Below, piece by piece: positions 1-7,158 of a stretch of DNA of 36,974 nucleotides. The first letter of the stretch is position 1, and the number at the start of each line of letters is the position of its first letter. Under the pieces are notes generated by a model that saw only the letters and a program-made list of their open reading frames with translations, was not told the origin of the DNA and did no database searches. Both the position numbers and the translations under genes were made by a program. Source of the DNA: CAZJHD01 sp964545855 (GTDB taxonomy: Bacteria > Planctomycetota > UBA1135 > JACQFD01); NCBI GenBank assembly GCA_964545855.1, contig CAZJHD010000043.1, positions 1 through 36,974 on the forward strand, written 5' to 3'.

Positions 1-40
1 CTCTCGCTCGGCCTCGGGCCAGCGGCGGCGATTTCCTCAC
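1..40 (-). CDS. Possible 5' end of a repeat-associated gene, cut by window edge
   Basis: Reading leftwards off the window, a GTG at 38-40 opens a frame VRKSPPLARGRAR that runs off base 1. A purine-rich AGAGAGG lies just upstream as a possible ribosome binding site. The same frame, at least through VRKSPPLAR, is repeated at the right end of the window, also facing outward. In both cases a REP-like core (GGGGTCAG) lies directly upstream. REP elements next to a REP-associated tyrosine transposase (RAYT) are a known arrangement, so a RAYT-type gene is one guess. Thirteen codons are too few to assign a family, and the frame may not be coding. Confidence 0.25.
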   Translation of the reverse strand, partial: MRKSPPLARGRAR

Positions 41-64
41 AACCTCTCTGACCCCTTTCCCGGG
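14..64. repeat. Left copy of 51-base terminal inverted repeat
   Basis: Bases 14-64 match the reverse complement of 36924-36974 at 50 of 51 positions; the one difference is T at 56. The inner end contains TGACCCCTTTCCCGGG (49-64), which recurs perfectly inverted at 2054-2069. The element therefore occurs at least twice in full and once in part. The genes between the arms are ordinary chromosomal ones, so this looks like a dispersed repeat at which an assembly stopped rather than the end of a 37-kb transposon. Confidence 0.9.
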
Positions 65-208
65 CTCCGCGAGGCCGGGAGGGCCGGTAGGGCTCCATTC
101 GACACCCGGTCCGCGGACCGCTGACCGCGGAGGAGCAGAGTCGACTTGCCACGCGATCGCGCGCGGTCTCGAGAGTCGCTTCTCACCCCTTCGCACGTCC
201 GGAGCGGC

Positions 209-1405
209 CTACCGGATTCGCGGACGCTCGGGGTCGAGCGGAACGCGCATCTCGGGAACGAGACCGACGCTCAGCAGCTCGATCCAGGAGTCGAAATCGC
301 GGCCGCTCTTCCACTCACGCCTCACGAACTCGAGGTGACGACGCGCGGCGTCCAACGAGCCGCAGAGCGCGATCTCCATCACGAGGAAGCACCGCGGGCC
401 GAAGCTGCCGTAGGTGAAGGGCGGGTCGATCCCTCTCGTGGCGACGAGGTGCTCCAGCGCCTGCTCGCAGTCTCCGCGCGCGGCTGCGACCAGCCCGAGC
501 AACTCGTGCGCATCGTGACCGAGGGTGTTCCACGGATCGGAGCCCGCACCGAGGCCGGAGCGGAAGAGCCCCAGGAGCTTCTCTCCGACACGAGCCGCCT
601 CGTCGATCTCTCCCTGCTCCCACAGGTGGAGGCCGACTTCCGACGAGTTCCGGTAGATCCACGAGGTGTCTTCGCTCGGGAGGACCGCGGATCGATCGAC
701 GCCGGATCCGAGCCCGTCGAGATGGAGGGAGATCTCCTTCCAACGTGACAGCGTGAAGTCGGAGATCTCGAATCGACTTCGGAAGTACGCGTCCCATCGA
801 TCCGCGGGTCCCCACCTCTCGTCGAGGCGAGCTCTCGCCGTCTCGGTGCGTGCACACGATCCGAGAGACACTTCGGCGCGCTGGATCAGCTGGCGGGCCG
901 CGATGGGCTCCACTTCGTGGAAGAAGCGTGCAGCGCCGAGGAGCAGATCTCCATCGGTCGGACTCTCCCGGATCGCATCGACCCAGTGCGCCGTGAAGTC
1001 GAAGTAGAGATGCCATCCGGCGGTCCGGTAGCACTCGATCAGTCGGCCTGCGTGCTCCTCGAGGTCCACGCGGTCTCGAATCGCCACCCTCGCCGCATCG
1101 CCGAGGAGAGATCTCGACTCGACGGGACAATGGATGCGGAGGAGCTGATCTTCGAGGATCGCGTCGATCACCGTGCGCGCGTCGGTCGCATCGCGCACTC
1201 CTCGCTCCATCCAGTCGAGAGCCCACGCCCGCTTCTCCTCCGACGGGTCGGTCTTCGGCCGCGAGTCTCCGAGCGGTGCGACTCCGGCGGTGCCGCGGGG
1301 ACTACGCGTCTCGAATCGGCACGCGGATTCGAGCAGGGAGTACGCGACGACGCCGAAGGCCGCGAGCGCGATGCTGGCGATGACGAGTCGTCGAACTCGC
1401 GTCAT
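209..1405 (-). CDS. Membrane-anchored hypothetical protein, helical-repeat-like
   Basis: This 398-residue protein starts at an ATG and has a short basic N-terminus followed by a hydrophobic segment at about residues 8-25 (LVIASIALAAFGVVAYSLL), so it is probably anchored with its bulk outside the cytoplasm. The rest is charged and helical. A stretch around residues 255-360 (HLWEQGEIDEAARVGEKLL and the later EALEHLV-type helices) resembles tetratricopeptide-like helix pairs, but I cannot place clean TPR units. It follows the small membrane protein ending at 1516 by about 110 bases on the same strand, so they may be co-transcribed. A hand-counted sample (601-660) is 63% GC, a little below the glyA sample. 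Function unknown. Confidence 0.7.
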   Translation of the reverse strand: MTRVRRLVIASIALAAFGVVAYSLLESACRFETRSPRGTAGVAPLGDSRPKTDPSEEKRAWALDWMERGVRDATDARTVIDAILEDQLLRIHCPVESRSLLGDAARVAIRDRVDLEEHAGRLIECYRTAGWHLYFDFTAHWVDAIRESPTDGDLLLGAARFFHEVEPIAARQLIQRAEVSLGSCARTETARARLDERWGPADRWDAYFRSRFEISDFTLSRWKEISLHLDGLGSGVDRSAVLPSEDTSWIYRNSSEVGLHLWEQGEIDEAARVGEKLLGLFRSGLGAGSDPWNTLGHDAHELLGLVAAARGDCEQALEHLVATRGIDPPFTYGSFGPRCFLVMEIALCGSLDAARRHLEFVRREWKSGRDFDSWIELLSVGLVPEMRVPLDPERPRIR

Positions 1406-1515
1406 CGGGAGCGATCGCGCAGGAGATCGATTGCGCGTCGCCGGGCGTCACGGATCGCAGGCCAGATCGTGGCGATCGGCGTCCGAATGGAAGGCCCGGG
1501 ACGCTCCATTCGACG

Positions 1516-2007
1516 CTACCGATTCTCGGGTGCGTCCGACGCGCGCGCCCGAGGGAGAAGCGGGACCCGACCACTCTCCCGTGGCATCAGGTGCCGTATG
1601 ACGGCGGCCGTCCCTTCCGACACGCCGAAGAGCAAGGCGCTCATTCCGACGATGAAGAACGGCACCATCCCGACGGCGAACGCGATTCCCCCGCTCCGAT
1701 GAACGATCGCGTACGCGAGCATCCTCGGAGCGTTCTGGATCGCGCCCCACGTCATCGCGCCAGTAGCGGGGGCGACGACGGCGAGCGAGACCTGCCATGG
1801 CGCGCACCGGATGCGCTCGCGGATCGGTCTCCACGCGACGGAGAGAGCGCGCGCGAGAATGCACACCACGATCCTGCCGGCGATCGTCCCGAGGACTCCC
1901 GTGCCCAGCCAGTAGGCGCCGAAGAGCACGATCTCGACTCCGGCGACGGCGAGCACGACGCGGAGTCGCGAGGACGCCTTCGTGACGCCGGGGTTTCGAT
2001 CCGTCAC
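1516..2007 (-). CDS. Small multi-pass membrane protein, unknown function
   Basis: The predicted protein has 163 residues from a GTG at 2005-2007. The frame is open much further upstream, but that part lies antisense to the permease region and has no protein character. Hydrophobic segments occur at about residues 17-35, 36-55, 72-95 and 107-130 (for example FAVGMVPFFIVGMSALLFGV), giving three or four membrane spans, with a basic C-terminal tail. I do not recognise a family. It lies upstream of the anchored hypothetical protein on the same strand, and the pair sits between inverted copies of the repeat core at 49-64 and 2054-2069. No convincing Shine-Dalgarno sequence precedes the GTG, so the start is uncertain. 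Confidence 0.55.
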   Translation of the reverse strand: MTDRNPGVTKASSRLRVVLAVAGVEIVLFGAYWLGTGVLGTIAGRIVVCILARALSVAWRPIRERIRCAPWQVSLAVVAPATGAMTWGAIQNAPRMLAYAIVHRSGGIAFAVGMVPFFIVGMSALLFGVSEGTAAVIRHLMPRESGRVPLLPRARASDAPENR

Positions 2008-2053
2008 GCGAGAATCATGCGCCCGTGCGCCCGCATACGCACTGGTCTCGTGT

Positions 2054-2075
2054 CCCGGGAAAGGGGTCAGACCCC
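2054..2075. repeat. REP-like element with GGGGTCAGACCCC palindrome
   Basis: Bases 2054-2069 (CCCGGGAAAGGGGTCA) are a perfect inverted copy of 49-64 and match 15 of 16 bases at the right end. Here the core continues into GGGGTCAGACCCC (2063-2075), a six-base-arm palindrome around one base. On the minus strand it reads GGTCTGACC, and that TGA (2067-2069) is the stop codon of the permease gene. Short intergenic palindromes of this form are typical REP elements. Confidence 0.75.
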
Positions 2076-3437
2076 GAGCCGTCGCGAGACGAACGCGATC
2101 CCGAACCCACAGGCCAGAACGATGCCGAGCGCGCGGAAGTGATTCGTCGAGATCGCGTGGATGTCGGAGCCGGGCGGCGGGAAGAAGGCGAAGCCGCAGA
2201 CGGCGGCGATGAGTCCGAGAGCGAGCAGCGGCACGAGCGGGCCTCCCGGCGCGATGAACCGGCCCTCGCGCGCGACGAGACGGCGGAGCCGCCAGGCGGC
2301 GCAGACGGTCGTCGCGTGCTGCACGAGCGAGAAGAGCACGTTCGCGTCGAGGAGCGTGAGCCAGTCGACGGCCCAGACGAGCGCGATCGCGACGGCCGTG
2401 GCGGCGAGGATCGCGAAGACCGGCGTGCCGCGCGCGCTCGTGCGCACGAGCGCCCGGGGCACGAAGCCGTCGGACGCCATGGCGAAGAGGTAGCGCGGCG
2501 ACACGAAGGCGATCCCCGAGCAGAAGCCGATCATGGAGACGGCGGCGCCCACGAGCACGATCCGCTCGAAGAGCGCGCCGAAGCCCGAGGAGACGAGCCG
2601 CTCCCCCGCCTCGCGGGCCGCGAGCGGCAGCGCGAGCGTGCCCGGCTGCCCCTTCGGCACGACGCCGGCGAGGTCGGCCGACGCCGACGCGGCGGCGAGC
2701 TGCACCAGCGCGTAGAGCGCGCTCGAGGCCGCGATGGCGAGGAGCACCGCCCGAGGGATCCGCCGCTGCGGGTCGCGCACGTCGCCGGCGATGACGCCGA
2801 TGTTCTCGAAGCCGCCGGCCGCGAAGATGCAGCGGTAGACGGCGACGCCGAAGCCGCCGGCGCCCGCCGCGGCGAGGGTGGCGCCGCCGCCCTCGAAGCG
2901 GGTCGCGTCGAAGGCGAGGAGCCCCACGGCGACGAACAGCACGAGGGGCACCAGCTTCGCGAAGGTGAGCACGTTCGAGAGGCCGGCGCCGGGCCGCGCG
3001 CCGAAGGCGTTCACGATGCCGAAGAGCGCGATCTCCGCCGTCGCGATCGCCTGCCCCCAGGCGCCCGAGCCGAGGCCCGGGGCAACGAGGTCGAGGATCT
3101 TCACGAGCGCGAGGGAGATGCCCGTCCAGGCGAGGATCGTGTTGATCCAGGCGAGCCACGCGACGCCGAAGCCGGCCCAGGGGCCGAAGGCCGCGCGCGC
3201 GTACTGGTAGGCGCCGCCCGGCGCGTCCGTCGTGCCCGCCGCCTCGGCCGTCATGAGCCCGATCGCCGCGACGACGACGGCGGCGCCCGCGAAGGCGACG
3301 AACGCCAAGGGGCCGAGCGACCCCGCGAGGACCGGCGGCAGCGCGAAGATCCCGCCCCCCACGATCGTCGTGAGGCCGATGCAGACGCAGGAGACCATGC
3401 CCAGGTCGCGCCGGGCGGCCGCGGGGGTGGCGTCCAA
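2067..3437 (-). CDS. APC-superfamily amino acid permease
   Basis: This is a 12-helix-type transporter of the amino acid-polyamine-organocation superfamily, likely moving amino acids across the inner membrane. The N-terminal signature RRDLGMVSCVCIGLTTIVGG followed by GIFALP fits the first helix of the family, with its unwound GGGIF segment at about residues 27-31. Later segments such as AAGGFENIGVIAGDVRDPQR match the conserved helix 6-loop region (family usual: ..GFE..a..aeE..nP.r). I chose the TTG at 3435-3437 because it keeps the conserved RRDLG motif (456 residues). An ATG at 3396-3398 would give 443 residues and cut into it. The last codons and the stop lie inside the REP-like element. Substrate cannot be told from sequence. 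The gene is divergent from the YaaW-like gene. Confidence 0.85.
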   Translation of the reverse strand: MDATPAAARRDLGMVSCVCIGLTTIVGGGIFALPPVLAGSLGPLAFVAFAGAAVVVAAIGLMTAEAAGTTDAPGGAYQYARAAFGPWAGFGVAWLAWINTILAWTGISLALVKILDLVAPGLGSGAWGQAIATAEIALFGIVNAFGARPGAGLSNVLTFAKLVPLVLFVAVGLLAFDATRFEGGGATLAAAGAGGFGVAVYRCIFAAGGFENIGVIAGDVRDPQRRIPRAVLLAIAASSALYALVQLAAASASADLAGVVPKGQPGTLALPLAAREAGERLVSSGFGALFERIVLVGAAVSMIGFCSGIAFVSPRYLFAMASDGFVPRALVRTSARGTPVFAILAATAVAIALVWAVDWLTLLDANVLFSLVQHATTVCAAWRLRRLVAREGRFIAPGGPLVPLLALGLIAAVCGFAFFPPPGSDIHAISTNHFRALGIVLACGFGIAFVSRRLGV

Positions 3438-3507
3438 GGAGACGTTGTACCGGACGGGCCGCGCTCTCCCTCGGGCCCCTCTCGGACCTTGGTACACTCC
3501 GCGGCCC

Positions 3508-4299
3508 ATGTCGCCGATCCTCCGCCGACGGCCCGCCTCCCTCCGCAAGCTCGCGGAGCGCGAGGGCGTGTCGCGCCCCTTCGAGATCCTCGTCTCGATG
3601 GACACGGACTCGCGCGCGCGCATCGCGGCGCACCTCGGCGTCCCCGTCGAGCACTGCGGCGGCAACGCCGCGCGCGAGGCCTGGGCGATCCTCCACCGAG
3701 ACCTCCTCGGCATGCAGGCGCGCGGCCACGGCGCCTTCGAGCGGCTGCTCCCGCTGCGCAACATCACGTGGCGCGAGATGCTCCAGCGCACGGCGCGCTG
3801 GCTCCATCTCCCGAGCAACGGCTCCGTCGCGGAGCTGGAGCGCCGCATCTACGAGAGCTTCGCCGACCGCATCGTCGCGACGTGGCGCCCCGAGGAGATC
3901 TCCCTCTGCGACGCGATGTCGTCGGTCTACCCGTGGGTGCTCCGCATGCGCGAGCGCCTCGCGCTCTCGCCGAACGGCGTGCGGCTCGCCGTCGGCACGA
4001 CGCCGATGCGGAGCTGGATCGAGACCCTCGGCGTCGCCCACGTCGTCACGCGCTCCCGCGCGCTGCGCGGCCTCGGCGCGCGGCTCGCCGCCCGCGCCGG
4101 CTCCGCCCTCGACCGCCTCGCCCTCGCGGCGCCGCTGCTGCGGCCGGCCATGCGCGCCACGGCGGCGCTCGTCGCGTTCCCCGCGCTCGTCCTCGTCCCG
4201 AACCACGCTCGGAACGCCCCCGTCGTCGTGACGCTCGTGCTGCAGTCGCTGCAGCGCACCGCCGCCGAGCCGACGCTCGCCTTCTGGCATTCGATCTGA
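3508..4299 (+). CDS. Hypothetical protein, weakly YaaW/UPF0174-like
   Basis: This 263-residue protein starts at an ATG. A TACACT hexamer at 3493-3498 could be a -10 box, but no -35 is visible. The layout recalls the UPF0174 (YaaW) family: an opening with a cysteine and twin Gly (EHCGGNAA), then a RGHG motif followed by a basic helix (MLQRTARWLHL), a helical middle, and a hydrophobic C-terminus with PVVVTLVLQSLQR, comparable from memory to YaaW IPAVLQIACLRR. The match is by motif order only. The hydrophobic stretch at about residues 205-230 suggests membrane association. It lies 63 bases upstream of glyA on the same strand and might share a transcript. UPF0174 function is unknown. Confidence 0.65.
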   Translation: MSPILRRRPASLRKLAEREGVSRPFEILVSMDTDSRARIAAHLGVPVEHCGGNAAREAWAILHRDLLGMQARGHGAFERLLPLRNITWREMLQRTARWLHLPSNGSVAELERRIYESFADRIVATWRPEEISLCDAMSSVYPWVLRMRERLALSPNGVRLAVGTTPMRSWIETLGVAHVVTRSRALRGLGARLAARAGSALDRLALAAPLLRPAMRATAALVAFPALVLVPNHARNAPVVVTLVLQSLQRTAAEPTLAFWHSI

Positions 4300-4362
4300 C
4301 GGCGCGACGCGGCACGCCGCGCGCCCTCCGATCCCCGGTCTCCCGTCCCCCACGACTCCGCC

Positions 4363-5649
4363 ATGCCGTCCGGACCCGGTCCCCACCCCGCCGTCGCCGC
4401 CTCTCCCTCCCGCGCCGGACGCCCGCTCGCCGAGGCCGACCCCGAGGCGTTCCGGATCGCCGAGGACGAGCTCGCGCGCGAGTCCGAGGGTCTCGAGCTG
4501 ATCGCCTCCGAGAACCACACGTCGCGCGCCGTGCGCGAGGCGATGTCGACGTACCTCACGAACAAGTACGCCGAGGGCTATCCGGGGAAGCGCTACTACG
4601 GCGGGTGCGAGGTCGTCGACCGCGCCGAGGACCTCGCGCGGTCGCGCGCCAGGTCGATCTTCGGCGCGCAGCACGTGAACGCGCAGCCCCACTCGGGCGC
4701 GCAGGCGAACCAGGCCGTCTACCAGGCGCTGCTGCAGCACGGCGACTCGGTCCTCGCCATGGACCTGAACCACGGCGGCCACCTCACGCACGGCCACCCG
4801 AAGAACTTCTCCGGCGTCTTCTTCCGGTTCACCGGCTACGGCGTCGACCCGAAGTCCGGCCGCATCGACATGGACGTCGTGCGCGCGAAAGCGAAGGAGC
4901 TGCGCCCGAAGATGATCGTCGCCGGCGCGAGCGCCTATCCGCGCGCCATCGACTTCGCCGCCTTCGGCGAGATCGCGCGGGAGGTGGGTGCGCTCTACTT
5001 CGTCGACATGGCGCACCCGGCGGGCCTCGTCGCGGCGAAGCTCCATCCCGACCCCGTGCCGCACGCCGACGCCGTCACCTTCACGACGCACAAGACCATG
5101 CGCGGCCCGCGCGGCGGGACGATCCTCTGCAAGGAGGAGCACCAAAAGAAGATCGACTCGGCGCTCTTCCCGGGGGTGCAGGGCGGTCCCTTGATGCACG
5201 TGATCCTCGCCAAGGCCGTCTCCTTCGGCGAGGCGCTCCAGCCGTCCTTCCGCGCCTACCAGGCGCAGACCCAGAAGAACGCCGCGCGCCTCGCCGAGAG
5301 GCTCCTGGAACGCGGCTTCGCGCTCGTGTCGGGCGGCACCGACAACCACCTCGTCCTCGTCGACTGCCGCTCGAAGGGTCTCACGGGCAAGGACGCCGAA
5401 GCGGCGCTGAACGCCGCCGGCCTCACCGTGAACAAGAACCTCATCCCCGGAGATCCCGAGAAGCCGATGGTGACGAGCGGCATCCGCATCGGCACTCCGG
5501 CCGTCACCTCGCGGGGCCTGAAGGAAGCGGAGATCGACCGCGTGGCCGCCTGGATCGACGACGCCGTCGCGCACCGCGCCGACGCCGCGAAGCTCGCGAA
5601 GATCCGCGAGGCCGTGCGGGCGATGTGCAGGGAATTCCCGGTGCCGTAG
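4363..5649 (+). CDS. glyA: Serine hydroxymethyltransferase
   Basis: The enzyme interconverts serine plus tetrahydrofolate and glycine plus 5,10-methylene-tetrahydrofolate, the main cytoplasmic source of one-carbon units. At 428 residues it is close to the usual ~417, with a Pro-rich N-terminal extension of about 18 residues. Hallmarks are ELIASEN near residue 45, NKYAEGYPGKRYYGG near 67, NAQPHSGAQAN, and the PLP-binding lysine K244 in TTHKTMRGPRGG. FPGVQGGPLMH and the C-terminal SGIRIGTPAVTSRG (normally tR..) are also present. It is a complete gene with host-like base composition. The lower-GC HEPN-like gene begins on the opposite strand 87 bases downstream. Confidence 0.97.
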   Translation: MPSGPGPHPAVAASPSRAGRPLAEADPEAFRIAEDELARESEGLELIASENHTSRAVREAMSTYLTNKYAEGYPGKRYYGGCEVVDRAEDLARSRARSIFGAQHVNAQPHSGAQANQAVYQALLQHGDSVLAMDLNHGGHLTHGHPKNFSGVFFRFTGYGVDPKSGRIDMDVVRAKAKELRPKMIVAGASAYPRAIDFAAFGEIAREVGALYFVDMAHPAGLVAAKLHPDPVPHADAVTFTTHKTMRGPRGGTILCKEEHQKKIDSALFPGVQGGPLMHVILAKAVSFGEALQPSFRAYQAQTQKNAARLAERLLERGFALVSGGTDNHLVLVDCRSKGLTGKDAEAALNAAGLTVNKNLIPGDPEKPMVTSGIRIGTPAVTSRGLKEAEIDRVAAWIDDAVAHRADAAKLAKIREAVRAMCREFPVP

Positions 5650-5736
5650 GGAGCATCGCGCGACTCGCGGAACGGGGCGAACTGTTTCGACTCCGATCGG
5701 CGAGGTGCAACCGGCGCGAATACGATTCCTTCGCCG

Positions 5737-6450
5737 TCACACCTTGAGGTCGCGTACGACGAGGCCAAGCAGGATCTGGGCCCAGCGGAAGAACTGACTC
5801 GCATCGTCACCTACGCTGACGCGCCGCTCAGGCTGAAGGCTTATCGGGTTCTCGCGGATGACGCGCTCGCCTCCATTCGCCTGATTGGATGAAGGAAACG
5901 CCGACAACAGTGCGAGCGATTCGCACTTGTAGACATCGACAACTCCGGACCCGACCGCGGTCCTTAGGCAGTAGACCGCGTTGTCGACTTCAGGTTTGAT
6001 CTCCCGAATGTGAGGAAAGGACCGCACCAGCGATTCGCTGGCGCGTAGGTAGAGGTCGACAAGTTCGACGTAGTCCAGAGTCTCCTCTCGGCTCGGCACT
6101 GAATACTCATGCTCGACCGCGTTTCGAAACTTGTTCAGCTTGGCGACGATCCTCGGGGTCGCTATGCCGCACTCAGCAAGAAAGCGGACGCGGACCGAAA
6201 AGTCAGGACGCTTCGGCTTCTCAGTCCACCGCTCGAAGCCGAGCGCGTCGCAAAAGGTCTCAACGTGAAGATGGAGCGCGCGCTTGGCGTTGGCGAGCGC
6301 GTTTACTCGGTGTCGGGGACCATCGCCGTCACTGATGTCTTCGTGCGCGAACTCCAGGTACTTCCTCGGGTCTGGATCCGCAGGACGAATGAGCCCAATG
6401 CCGATTCGGCATTGTTCTCGTGCGGACTGTGCGGCTTCTAGCGTCAGCAT
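5737..6450 (-). CDS. HEPN-like protein with Rx4H motif, probably acquired
   Basis: This 237-residue protein begins at an ATG. Two long helices frame a HEPN-like core: RHRVNALANAKRALHLHVET (about residues 46-65) and a second helix carrying KLNKFRNAVEHEY. The motif R109-N110-x3-H114 fits the Rx4-6H motif that forms the RNase centre in catalytic HEPN domains, including the frequent Asn after Arg. The C-terminal third (from about residue 150) is not recognised. Many HEPN proteins are toxins or defence RNases, often paired with a MNT nucleotidyltransferase, but none is adjacent here, so a role is inference. GC is 52% in the hand-counted sample 5881-5940, clearly lower than neighbours, which points to horizontal transfer. 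It follows ogt by 9 bases on the same strand. Confidence 0.6.
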   Translation of the reverse strand: MLTLEAAQSAREQCRIGIGLIRPADPDPRKYLEFAHEDISDGDGPRHRVNALANAKRALHLHVETFCDALGFERWTEKPKRPDFSVRVRFLAECGIATPRIVAKLNKFRNAVEHEYSVPSREETLDYVELVDLYLRASESLVRSFPHIREIKPEVDNAVYCLRTAVGSGVVDVYKCESLALLSAFPSSNQANGGERVIRENPISLQPERRVSVGDDASQFFRWAQILLGLVVRDLKV

Positions 6451-6459
6451 GGAGCCGAC

Positions 6460-7053
6460 TCAGATCTCTCCGTGGACGGCAGCTTCGAGCCTCAGAAGCT
6501 GCTGCTTGACCCCCACCGCCCGCTCCTTCCCCGCGAAGCCGCCGATGGAGCCGTCGGACGCCACGACGCGGTGGCAGGCGAGGACGAGCGGCACGGGGTT
6601 GCGCGCGAGCGCCATGCCGACGGCGCGCGCGGCGCGCGGCGAGTCCGCGCGGGCGGCGAGCGCGCCGTAGGAGCAGGTCTCTCCGAAGGGCACGGTCGCG
6701 AGGGCGAGGAGCACGCGGACCTCGAAGGGCGTCCCCCGCAGATCGAGCGGCAGGTCGAAGCGATCGCGCCGCCCCGCGGCGTACTCGGCGATCTGCCTCA
6801 GGGCGCGGCGCAGCAGCGGCGTCGGCGCGTCGCTCACGGGCGCGTCTCCGGCGAGTGCGCGCACGCGCTCGAGGAAGGCATCGCGCGACGCGTTCGGCAG
6901 CGAGACGGCGAGCAGGCCGGGCCGCGAGGTGGCGGCATGGATCGCGCCGAGCGGTGTCTCCACGGAGCCCCACGCGACGGGCGTCCCGTCTCCGCGCACG
7001 AGCCGCGGACGCGCCCGCGCCCGCGCCGGACTCGACGTGCGCACGGGTACCAT
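6460..7053 (-). CDS. ogt: Methylated-DNA--protein-cysteine methyltransferase
   Basis: This suicidal DNA-repair protein transfers O6-alkyl groups from guanine to its own cysteine. The C-terminal region shows GTPFEVRVLLALATVPFGET, then SYGALA, RAVGMALARNPVPLVLACHR and GSIGGFAG, which match the AGT/MGMT DNA-binding domain. The acceptor is C160 in ACHR. The usual motif is PCHR, so Pro is replaced by Ala. I chose the ATG at 7051-7053 (197 residues). An ATG at 7108-7110 would add 19 mostly basic residues and overlaps the region upstream of the divergent membrane protein. It lacks an Ada-type N-terminal zinc domain. The HEPN-like gene follows after 9 bases. Confidence 0.92.
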   Translation of the reverse strand: MVPVRTSSPARARARPRLVRGDGTPVAWGSVETPLGAIHAATSRPGLLAVSLPNASRDAFLERVRALAGDAPVSDAPTPLLRRALRQIAEYAAGRRDRFDLPLDLRGTPFEVRVLLALATVPFGETCSYGALAARADSPRAARAVGMALARNPVPLVLACHRVVASDGSIGGFAGKERAVGVKQQLLRLEAAVHGEI

Positions 7054-7158
7054 CGGCCACGATCCATGGAGCCTTCGCGAGCGACCGAGCACGCCGATCC
7101 GGGGAGGCATGCGCCCATTCTGGGGCACGACACTCACTCGTCGAAGCTCGGCCCGGCG

